A DNA stretch of 64,000 nucleotides from Synechococcus sp. AG-686-F08 (GTDB taxonomy: Bacteria; Cyanobacteriota; Cyanobacteriia; PCC-6307; Cyanobiaceae), in NCBI GenBank assembly GCA_003210315.1, contig QCVQ01000004.1, forward strand, positions 1 to 64,000. The letters are read 5' to 3'. Made by a program: the position numbers and the translations under genes. Positions 55,872 through 64,000 of this stretch are shown piece by piece; position 1 is the first letter of the stretch, and every line of letters starts with the position of its first letter. The notes under the pieces are model-generated. The model saw only the letters and a list, made by a program, of their open reading frames with translations. It searched no databases and was not told the origin of the DNA.

Positions 55872-57998
55872 GTGGCTTTCAGTCAAATCGGAAGCAATAT
55901 CACTGGAGATGGAGCATCCCATTACTTCGGAAGAGGCGTTTCTCTCTCAAGCGATGGAACAGTCGTAGCGATTGGAGCAAGCAATGGAAACAGCACAGGC
56001 TATACACAAATTTATGCATGGAATTTAGCAACATCTTCGTGGCAAAAACGTGGCAACAATATTAGTGGGGAAGGCAGCCGAGATTTTTTCGGATCCGCAG
56101 TTTCGATCTCAAGTGATGGGAATACCGTTGCAATTGGTGCGAAAAATAATGATGACAAAGGAACCAGATCAGGACATGTTCGCATTTACAATTGGGATGG
56201 CTCTGCCTGGATACAACTTGGCAGCGATATTCAAGGGGAAATCGCTGAAGACAAAAGCGGCACCTCCATCTCGCTCTCAAACGACGGCAGCATTGTTGCC
56301 ATTGGTGCACCACAAAATGATGACAATGGAAACAACTCAGGACATGTTCGCATTTACAACTGGGATGGATCTTCCTGGGTAAAACTTGGCGACGATATTG
56401 ACGGAGGATCGTCCTTTGACTTCTCCGGGGAGTCAGTTGCACTCTCCGAAGACGGTCATACCGTTGCAATAGGATCAGCAAACAGCGATCAGAACGCAGA
56501 CGACACAGGGCATACAAGCATTTACAACTGGAATGGCTCTGCCTGGATACAACTTGGCTCAGACATTATTGGCGAGGCCACAAATGACCATAGCGGTGGC
56601 AGCAACAATATATCTATCTCCAATGATGGAACAATTGTTGCTATTGGCGCGATCAGCAATAACGGCGATACCGGCCATACACGTATCTACGAATGGGACG
56701 GCTCGAGCTGGAGCCAACTAGGCGGCGACATCGATGGTGAAACGTCCGATGATCTAAGCGGCCGATCCGTTTCCTTATCAGCCAATGGCGAAATTCTAGC
56801 CATCGGCGCAATGAACAATGATGGCGGCGGATCTGATTCAGGTCATGTACGTATTTATCGATTAGTCAGCGGCAATTGGGTCAAGATCGGAGACGATATC
56901 GATGGATTAGGAAATAACGACAAGACAGGAATCTCAGTCTCACTTTCCGAAGATGGCAACACATTGGCCATTGGATCCGGCGCTGCCAGTGGTGGGGGGA
57001 ACGAATATGTACGTATTTTCGATCTAGGCCTCGATGTAACAGCACCTACCTTTTCCTCCGCTGCTACCTCCACTGACGGCAACACCGTTGTTCTCACCTA
57101 CAACGAGGCCCTCGATTCCACTACCGCTGCTTCCTCCACTTTCGCCGTCACAACCGGTGGCTCCGCTAATGCCGTCACTGGCGTTGCAATCGACGGTTCC
57201 ACCGTTGTTCTGACCCTCACCGACACCGTCAAAAACGACCAGACCGTCACCGTTTCCTACACCGATCCATCCGGAGCCAACGACGCCAACGCCATTCAAG
57301 ACAGCTCTGGCAATGACGCCATTTCCATTTCCGACCAGGCCGTTACCAATAACTCCACCGTTGCTGGTGGTGATGAAAACGGCGTCACCATTATCCAAAC
57401 AGGAACAACAGACGGCTCCGGCAATCTCCTCACCACAGAAGCCGGCGGCATCTCCAGTTTCACCGTCGTTCTCAACTCTCAACCAACTGCAGATGTCACT
57501 GTCTCGTTCACAGGTAACGACACCACAGAGGGCTCACTAAGCGGCACAACCCTTAGCGAAACCAACACACTCACCTTCACGGCAGCCAACTGGAATACAG
57601 CTCAAACCGTCACCGTTACTGGCATTGATGACTCCATCGTCGATGGACACATCACCACCACACTCACTGCCACCGCCAACAGCGCCGGCGGTTACAGCGG
57701 TGAATCAACGACAACAACCATTAAAAATACTGACAACGACACCAACAGCATCACTATTGAGCAAACCGAGAATTCTCAGACAGAAAAAATCAATGTCCCT
57801 AAAGATTTAAATCAATCCTTTGACCTAGACCAAACGGGCACAACCACGTCAATACCTATCCTAACGAATAAGGAGAGCAATCAATTGCTTACTACACTTG
57901 GCTCGGATATACTAACAAATTATTATGAATTTCAGCCAAAGACATTATTTGCCCAATACAATTCATTATTGGGAGATAGCGGTGGCGGTGGCGGCTAA
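55872..57998 (+). CDS. Surface/secreted protein: seven propeller-like repeats, SwmB-type repeat, Calx-beta-like domain (GTG start; in-frame TAA)
   Basis: Seven copies of SGxSVSLSxDGxxVAIGAxNxDxxGxxSGHVRIYNWDGSxWxQLGxDIxGE; then APTFSSAATSTDGNTVVLTYNEALDSTTA...; then a Calx-beta-like domain. Confidence 0.8.
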   Translation: MAFSQIGSNITGDGASHYFGRGVSLSSDGTVVAIGASNGNSTGYTQIYAWNLATSSWQKRGNNISGEGSRDFFGSAVSISSDGNTVAIGAKNNDDKGTRSGHVRIYNWDGSAWIQLGSDIQGEIAEDKSGTSISLSNDGSIVAIGAPQNDDNGNNSGHVRIYNWDGSSWVKLGDDIDGGSSFDFSGESVALSEDGHTVAIGSANSDQNADDTGHTSIYNWNGSAWIQLGSDIIGEATNDHSGGSNNISISNDGTIVAIGAISNNGDTGHTRIYEWDGSSWSQLGGDIDGETSDDLSGRSVSLSANGEILAIGAMNNDGGGSDSGHVRIYRLVSGNWVKIGDDIDGLGNNDKTGISVSLSEDGNTLAIGSGAASGGGNEYVRIFDLGLDVTAPTFSSAATSTDGNTVVLTYNEALDSTTAASSTFAVTTGGSANAVTGVAIDGSTVVLTLTDTVKNDQTVTVSYTDPSGANDANAIQDSSGNDAISISDQAVTNNSTVAGGDENGVTIIQTGTTDGSGNLLTTEAGGISSFTVVLNSQPTADVTVSFTGNDTTEGSLSGTTLSETNTLTFTAANWNTAQTVTVTGIDDSIVDGHITTTLTATANSAGGYSGESTTTTIKNTDNDTNSITIEQTENSQTEKINVPKDLNQSFDLDQTGTTTSIPILTNKESNQLLTTLGSDILTNYYEFQPKTLFAQYNSLLGDSGGGGG

Positions 57999-58781
57999 AT
58001 CCCCAAGCCATCAAGCGACGGCGGAACTAGCCAAGAAAGAGGAGTAAGAATTATTGCCAATTCTTTCTGCTCGACATTAGACGACAGCATCATTCAGCAT
58101 GATGCATCAACGAATGACACATTTTTTGTAGTCCTCACAGGTGCGCCGACCAGTGGTGTCAAAGTTTCCTTAAAAGTACCAGACTCGCTCCAGGGAATAC
58201 TCTCAATTGATGAATTACATTTCACATCAGAAAATTGGAATATACCTCAAAAAGCTACATTCTCGCCAGAATCCTTAAGGGCATCAACCAAAGACGAAAG
58301 ATTTAAACTTATTGCCATAGCAAGCCAAGAAGGCGGATACACGGGCACAGAGCAAGATTCAGCAATTTTCAACAACTCAGAAAAGTCAATCAAGCAAGCA
58401 TCAACAGAAATCAAACGCGCCGAAAACCCTAAAGAAGATCTTGTCAACTTAGACGTCGAAAGAATAACTGTTCACGAAGAGTTAAGCCCTATGTTTACGA
58501 TTCTACGAATCATATCTTTCCCAGCGGTCGTCTTTATAAGTTTTGTCCTAAACAGCATTTAGAGATTTCAATCAGATATTCCTCCATCAAATCAATCCAT
58601 AGATCAAAATAACAAACATCAGCAAACTTCTACATTCCAAACAAAACCGATTGAGGCCAATCATTTGAATGGAATCGGGAGTGAATCAGATTTCCACTTA
58701 GCTAACAGCAGTCAAGATCACGCAAGCGCTAGCTCACTCCTATTAGCTCAAATGAGCCAGGCCACTGATTGTTATTTTTAA
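57999..58781 (+). pseudogene. In-frame continuation of the surface-protein gene beyond TAA 57996-57998 (187 codons to TAG 58560-58562, 72 more to TAA 58779-58781)
   Basis: Hand translation, e.g. GVRIIANSFCSTL...FFVVLTGAPTSGVKVSLKV...LHFTSENWNIPQKATF...EGGYTGTEQDSAIFNN, resembling the preceding Calx-beta-like domain; no ATG/GTG/TTG in frame before 58491. Confidence 0.7.
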
Positions 58782-59018
58782 GGATGAAGCCGCCAGACTG
58801 ATAAGCAAATGCGGCATAGATTCAAATTAACGATTCACCTAGCCCCTAACTCTCCATTCCTAGCTCTACCTACTAACAGAATCTTTTGCCAAGACAGATT
58901 CTCCCAAAGGCCAAAGCACATTTAGGTTTTAACTGAGTTGCGCATAATCACGTATCAATCGTGCAAGCAGAGACTTCAGCCACTCACTATCCCACCAGAT
59001 GATTGGGATAATGAACTG

Positions 59019-60968
59019 ATGATCGTCAGCACTGCCCCCACCGAAGTCTTCGACGTGATCGTCGTAGGGGGCGGTCATGCCGGTTGTGAAGCAGCTATTA
59101 CGGCTGCTCGCTTAGGGCTGAATACAGCCCTGTTTACTCTCAATCTCGACCGGATCGCCTGGCAGCCCTGCAATCCTGCCGTTGGCGGTCCGGCCAAAAG
59201 CCAGCTTGTCCATGAAGTGGATGCCCTTGGTGGCGTGATCGGCCGCCTCGCTGATGCCACCGCCATCCAAAAGCGGGTCTTGAACGCCAGCCGCGGCCCT
59301 GCGGTTTGGGCCCTGCGTGCCCAGACCGACAAACGCCATTACTCCCGGGAGATGCTGAAGCTGCTGCATCACACCCCCAACCTGGCCCTGCGCGAAGCGA
59401 TGGTGACGGGACTCGAGGTGGATGGAGATCCCAATCAACCGGGCAGTGCCCGAACCACAGGAGTTCGCACCTACTTCGGCAGCGTCTACGGCGCCCAAGC
59501 CGTGGTGCTCACAGCTGGCACCTTCCTTGGCGGCCGCATTTGGGTGGGCCATCAATCGATGTCTGCCGGCCGTGCAGGCGAGCAGGCCGCTGAAGGATTA
59601 ACCGACGCCTTGACGCAGCTGGGCTTCCAGACCGATCGGCTCAAAACCGGCACCCCTGCCCGCGTTGATCGCCGCAGCATTGCGCTCGACCAATTGGAAG
59701 CGCAACCCAGCGATGCCGCCGATCGCTTTTTTTCGTTTGACCCAACGGCCTGGGCCAGCGGCGAACAGATGAGCTGCCACATCACCCGCACCACAACAGC
59801 AACACATCAACTGATCAAAGACAACCTTCATCTCACCGCGATTTACGGCGGCATCATCGACAGCAAAGGCCCGCGCTATTGCCCCTCGATCGAAGACAAG
59901 ATCGTGCGTTTTGCCGACAAAGACTCCCACCAAATCTTCCTTGAGCCAGAAGGACGCGACACCCCAGAGATTTACGTGCAGGGGTTTTCTACGGGGTTGC
60001 CAGAAACGATCCAACTGGAACTGCTGCGCACCCTCCCAGGCTTGGAGCAATGCGTGATGCTTCGGCCGGCCTATTCCGTTGATTACGACTACCTGCCAGC
60101 CACCCAACTCAAACCCTCCCTAGAAACCAAACGCGTACGGGGTTTGTTTAGTGCCGGGCAACTCAACGGCACCACTGGATACGAGGAAGCCGCGGCCCAA
60201 GGCCTAGTGGCTGGCCTCAATGCCGCCCGCTTGATCGGAGATCAGGAGCCCGTGCACTTCCCCAGAGAAAACAGCTATATCGGCACGATGATCGACGATC
60301 TGGTGAGCCAAGACTTACGGGAGCCTTACCGGGTGCTGACCAGCCGCAGTGAATACCGCTTGGTGCTGCGTGGTGATAACGCCGACAGGCGTCTCACCCC
60401 CCTGGGCCGTGAGCTTGGACTGATTGACGACCGGCGTTGGCAGCTGTTCAACGACAAGCTCCAGGCGATGGAAGACGAAAAACAACGCCTTGAGACCGTT
60501 CGCCTCAAAGTCAGCGACCCAGTCGCACCAACCGTTGAGAAAGAAAGCGGAGCTCCAATCCGAGGTTCGATCACACTCGCGGATCTCTTGCGTCGATCAG
60601 GCGTCCATAGCTCTGATCTCGTACGCCATGGCCTCGCCGATCCCGAACTTCCCCTCGCGGTGCGTGAGGGCGCGGAGATCGACATTAAATACAGCGGCTA
60701 CCTGCAGCGCCAGCAACAACAGATCGACCAAGTCAAACGCCAAAGCCTGCGCAAACTCCCCGCCGATCTTGATTACGCCAGCATCGGCACCTTGTCGCGA
60801 GAGGCACGCGAAAAGCTCACTGCCATTCAACCCACCACGTTGGGGCAGGCCACACACATTCCTGGGGTCAGCCAAGCAGATCTCACAGCCCTGCTGCTTT
60901 GGCTGGAGCTACAAAAGCGTCGATCCCAAAAGAGTGAAGGCCTCGCCAGCAGCGCCAACTCTCGATAA
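59019..60968 (+). CDS. mnmG: tRNA uridine-5-carboxymethylaminomethyl modification enzyme MnmG
   Basis: [74 protein letters not shown]. Confidence 0.98.
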   Translation: MIVSTAPTEVFDVIVVGGGHAGCEAAITAARLGLNTALFTLNLDRIAWQPCNPAVGGPAKSQLVHEVDALGGVIGRLADATAIQKRVLNASRGPAVWALRAQTDKRHYSREMLKLLHHTPNLALREAMVTGLEVDGDPNQPGSARTTGVRTYFGSVYGAQAVVLTAGTFLGGRIWVGHQSMSAGRAGEQAAEGLTDALTQLGFQTDRLKTGTPARVDRRSIALDQLEAQPSDAADRFFSFDPTAWASGEQMSCHITRTTTATHQLIKDNLHLTAIYGGIIDSKGPRYCPSIEDKIVRFADKDSHQIFLEPEGRDTPEIYVQGFSTGLPETIQLELLRTLPGLEQCVMLRPAYSVDYDYLPATQLKPSLETKRVRGLFSAGQLNGTTGYEEAAAQGLVAGLNAARLIGDQEPVHFPRENSYIGTMIDDLVSQDLREPYRVLTSRSEYRLVLRGDNADRRLTPLGRELGLIDDRRWQLFNDKLQAMEDEKQRLETVRLKVSDPVAPTVEKESGAPIRGSITLADLLRRSGVHSSDLVRHGLADPELPLAVREGAEIDIKYSGYLQRQQQQIDQVKRQSLRKLPADLDYASIGTLSREAREKLTAIQPTTLGQATHIPGVSQADLTALLLWLELQKRRSQKSEGLASSANSR

Positions 60969-60992
60969 CTTTGCTTCAACCAAAGGTTTGCA

Positions 60993-61697
60993 GTGCCCTC
61001 TCGCCTCTCCACATCCACGGCGTATTGGAATCTGCGCGCTGAGCAGGTGATGGATCAGGTCTTTCACGAGGCAGTGCCTGCGCTGAAGGCCGTTGAGATT
61101 CAACTGGAACCGGCACCAGATCCAGCCAATCATCCCGTTGCGGATCCTCTCCAAACAACGCCTCGCAGCCCGCAGCCGTGGCAGCAGCTCACCCTGATCG
61201 GCGTGACGCTCGGAGCCCTGCTCTGTAGTGCTTGGTTGGCTCGCAGTTGGCAGCTCTCCGAGCAAGCCCTCTATCGCGAGCGCAATCTGGCTCTTACGGA
61301 AAAGCTCAAAGCAAGCGCCACCCCTACTCCCGCTCCTTCTGCGTCTCCCAAACCAAAACAACCTGAGGTGGTTGCAACCCTTCCCAGCCTTGAACCGCTA
61401 ACGCTGCCGCTCAGTGCAGCGATTGCGCCTGTCACAGCCTTATCCGACCCCTCCCCATCCAACTCAGAGGCAAGTGCTACAGCGCCAGCTCCGATGAGCC
61501 AGCCGGCTCTCGTGGGAGTTGTGCACGCTGAAGTGGGGGGTTCAGCCATCTTCCAACTAGACAATCAATCGCTCTCTGCAACGCCTAGCGAAAGCATCGG
61601 CAACAGTGGCTGGTCCTTGTTGAGTATTTCTAGTACCGGTGCCGTGATTGAACGCAACGGTGAACGCCAATACCTCTCGATCGGAGGTGCCTTCTAA
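60993..61697 (+). CDS. Hypothetical single-pass membrane protein with Pro/Ala-rich linker
   Basis: TM segment LTLIGVTLGALLCSAWLARSW and low-complexity linker. Confidence 0.7.
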   Translation: MPSRLSTSTAYWNLRAEQVMDQVFHEAVPALKAVEIQLEPAPDPANHPVADPLQTTPRSPQPWQQLTLIGVTLGALLCSAWLARSWQLSEQALYRERNLALTEKLKASATPTPAPSASPKPKQPEVVATLPSLEPLTLPLSAAIAPVTALSDPSPSNSEASATAPAPMSQPALVGVVHAEVGGSAIFQLDNQSLSATPSESIGNSGWSLLSISSTGAVIERNGERQYLSIGGAF

Positions 61698-61838
61698 ATA
61701 GGAAGATCCAATCAACGATCTGCTAATTGCCTCTAGCGAAGAGAGTCTCTGAAAGGAACTCTTCGCCACTCATAAGGCCTTGGATCGACTGTTTTGCAGA
61801 GTTGCATTCTCACAAATGAGAGATAAAAAGAATCGATT

Positions 61839-62447
61839 GTGCTTGCAGACATGCATCGACAAATATCCGCCTCATTGTTGATCGCCATTCTTGCCAGTAC
61901 CCATGCCGATGCCAAACCTTCAAGACCAAGGGATACTCCAATACTGACGAGCGTCTCAAACATTGCACTTCTAGGTCTAAAAGTGAGACCGCTTCCTCAA
62001 CGCTTATGGCCAATCAGACGTGGAGAGAGAATCAGACTGCAATACCCACTTCCTAATCTTGCCCAGGAAGTAAGCCCTTACGGTTGGCGATTTTCAGACC
62101 ATCGAAAGAAGTGGCGCTTACATACAGGGCATGATTTAATCGCACCCGCTGGCACAGGAGTCTTGGCGGCACTTTCTGGAAAAGCACTAATGGTGCAACC
62201 CATTTCTGGATATGGACTCACGGTCTTGCTGGATCATGGCAACGGCTGGCAAACGCTCTACGCGCATTTACTTAGCGCTCGAATCAGGCCAGGCCAACTC
62301 ATCCAAACCGGAGGCCTGCTGGGGAATGTAGGGAAAAGCGGCCATGCCAGCACCGCTCATCTCCATTTCGAACTCCGTCGATTCAAAAATGGGCAGATGA
62401 TGGCGATTGACCCTGCCCCACTTCTGAATCAGAACGCATTTCGTTGA
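61839..62447 (+). CDS. M23-family (LytM) peptidase
   Basis: HTGHDLIAPAGTGVLAALSGKAL...GYGLTVLLDHGNGWQTLYAHL...GNVGKSGHASTAHLHFELR. Confidence 0.92.
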   Translation: MLADMHRQISASLLIAILASTHADAKPSRPRDTPILTSVSNIALLGLKVRPLPQRLWPIRRGERIRLQYPLPNLAQEVSPYGWRFSDHRKKWRLHTGHDLIAPAGTGVLAALSGKALMVQPISGYGLTVLLDHGNGWQTLYAHLLSARIRPGQLIQTGGLLGNVGKSGHASTAHLHFELRRFKNGQMMAIDPAPLLNQNAFR

Positions 62448-62631
62448 GTCAATGTACCCAGGGAAAGACTGGTAGCTGACGCCTAATTAGACATTTATAA
62501 ATTTAGATCGGTAAATCAAAGTGTAGAAACATTGCCATAAGCCTGCAAAAGCTGGGGGACTGAGCCTGCCTACCGAGAACTTCATGAAGTTGAGTGAAAT
62601 CAGCGATGCGAAGGCGCCTGATGATTGATTC

Positions 62632-62808
62632 ATGAAACACGTCTCAATATTGGAGCTCGAGATTCCATTTAGATTTTTTGGAGCGTTAGTCGTGGGTTCT
62701 GCCCTAATGATCATGGCTCGTTCTTTTAAAGAAGCTGCATTACTTGGCGGAACCTTTCTCTGCGGACTTGGCGCCCTTGAGCTAGCCCTTCGCTTCAGTG
62801 GTTACTGA
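62632..62808 (+). CDS. Candidate 58-aa membrane protein MKHVSILELEIPFRFFGALVVGSALMIMARSFKEAALLGGTFLCGLGALELALRFSGY
   Basis: Complete ORF read by hand, below the 60-aa track cutoff; two hydrophobic helices. Confidence 0.5.
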   Translation: MKHVSILELEIPFRFFGALVVGSALMIMARSFKEAALLGGTFLCGLGALELALRFSGY

Positions 62809-62996
62809 ACTGATATCAATCCAACCGCCAGCAAAGCGGATCACCCGCGGCTCTGCTCGTCTTCGCCCAAGCTAAGGCTGGTTAGGGTGCGCAAAATTTC
62901 ACTGAAGCAGCAGGGTTTGCAACGCAAAGCTTCCAACATCAATCTCCCATCCGTGGCGGTGGGAGGTGCCTCCTGACATCACCCTCAGAGCTGGCA

Positions 62997-63596
62997 TTGT
63001 CGTCTGGGCTCATGCCATCTCCCACTTGTTTATGGGAGGCACCGGCCGCAACGGTTGCGGCCGGTGATGACCCAGGAGAATTACCCGGTCCCTGGAGACT
63101 GATGCTCCTCGGAGATGGCAGTCCAACCCGTCACCTGCGCCTGCTGACAGGACATCCCGTAGCCGTGGAATTAATTGCCATGGCAGCAGAAGCAGGGGGG
63201 CAAACTTCCGCCGGCTGCCCGCGCGAAGTGCAAGAACTCACGCCTCCCTTGCTCCGCCGGCAGGTCTGGTTGAACTGTGGTGAGCAAACCTTGGCGTGGG
63301 CTGAAAGCTGGTGGAACCAAGACGAAGCCAACCAGCACCTGCAAGACAGAAACCTGCCGATCTGGCTCAGCCTCACGCAGGGCCGCTCTGAGCTGTTTCG
63401 CGAAGTGGATGGTTTAGCCCTCGTCCATGAACCTTGGCTTGAAAACCGGTTTGGCTACTCGGGACCGTTTTGGAGTCGCCACTATCGATTTTTTCGGCAG
63501 GGACGGGAGCTCACGGTGATTCGTGAAGTCTTTAGCCCTGCCTTGGAAGAATGGCTAGGAGCCAATCCACGCCAACCCCTTCATCTTTCTAGATGA
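62997..63596 (+). CDS. Chorismate lyase (cyanobacterial type)
   Basis: LRRQVWLNCGEQTLAWAESWW; LSLTQGRSELFREVDGLA; FGYSGPFWSRHYRFFRQGRELTVIREVFSPAL. Confidence 0.85.
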   Translation: MSSGLMPSPTCLWEAPAATVAAGDDPGELPGPWRLMLLGDGSPTRHLRLLTGHPVAVELIAMAAEAGGQTSAGCPREVQELTPPLLRRQVWLNCGEQTLAWAESWWNQDEANQHLQDRNLPIWLSLTQGRSELFREVDGLALVHEPWLENRFGYSGPFWSRHYRFFRQGRELTVIREVFSPALEEWLGANPRQPLHLSR

Positions 63597-63682
63597 AGAA
63601 AGCCAGCGTTTTTTCACATTCGTGCTTATCGACTTGCCGAAGCTCTTGCGATCGAGACCATGTCGCTAGTTGCGATGGTTTT

Positions 63683-64000
63683 ATGACAAGTTCCCAGTGG
63701 CTAACCCTGTCCGACCTCGGACGCAGATTTGGGCTTTCAGCCAAACATTGCGGCCACGCTCTCGATCATCAAGGATGGCGCGACTGCAACGGACATCCAA
63801 CGCAAGCGGCGATCACAGCAGGTGCTGCCCAGCGCCACAACACCCATCACCACAGCCCCTCAAACCGCTGGAACGCTGATATCTGCGCAACTGTTATCTC
63901 CTCCCACGGCCATCACCCCATCAATCGCAGCGAACAGGTTGCGCAGTGGGTGACATTGCTAGAAGCCATGGAAGAAGGATCAGCATCGGTCTCCACCAGC
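63683..64000 (+). CDS. Partial ORF open at the window end (MTSSQWLTLSDLGRRFGLSAKHCGHALDHQGWRD...)
   Basis: 106 codons from ATG 63683 without a stop to the window edge; missing from the track because it has no stop codon here. Confidence 0.5.
   Translation, partial: MTSSQWLTLSDLGRRFGLSAKHCGHALDHQGWRDCNGHPTQAAITAGAAQRHNTHHHSPSNRWNADICATVISSHGHHPINRSEQVAQWVTLLEAMEEGSASVSTS

Overview
The window reads as a cyanobacterial chromosome segment. Gene content fits a marine Synechococcus (alaS, gcvH-gcvP, rplI-dnaB-mnmG, speA, paired flavodiiron proteins, chorismate lyase), but species assignment is inference because no search was run. About 45 protein-coding genes are supported. No rRNA, tRNA, CRISPR array or transposase was found. 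Roughly 0-25 kb is an unusual concentration of cyclic-nucleotide signalling genes: two CHASE2 class III cyclases (one next to a periplasmic FecR-domain protein), two MscS channels with C-terminal cNMP-binding domains, a cNMP-binding-domain/SAM-methyltransferase fusion, a CRP-family regulator whose recognition helix keeps the CRP R-E-x-x-x-R residues, and one more stand-alone cNMP-binding protein. The same stretch holds a two-partner-secretion locus whose TpsA exoprotein ends in a CHAT caspase-like domain. It also contains exactly two perfect TGTGA-N6-TCACA sites that I could find by eye, one upstream of a secreted repeat protein and one upstream of the DUF928 gene beside the TpsA-CHAT gene, each centred about 82 bp from the predicted start codon. 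I propose these as one cAMP-controlled envelope-sensing/secretion module. Other notable items: a surface protein between dnaB and mnmG with a seven-unit propeller-like repeat whose coding frame continues 187 sense codons past an in-frame TAA, a plant-type ATP-PFK, a Coq4 homolog with an intact HDxxH-x11-E motif, a non-canonical Nramp, and a palindrome just upstream of a TRAP transporter operon. All family calls come from motif recognition in the supplied translations.
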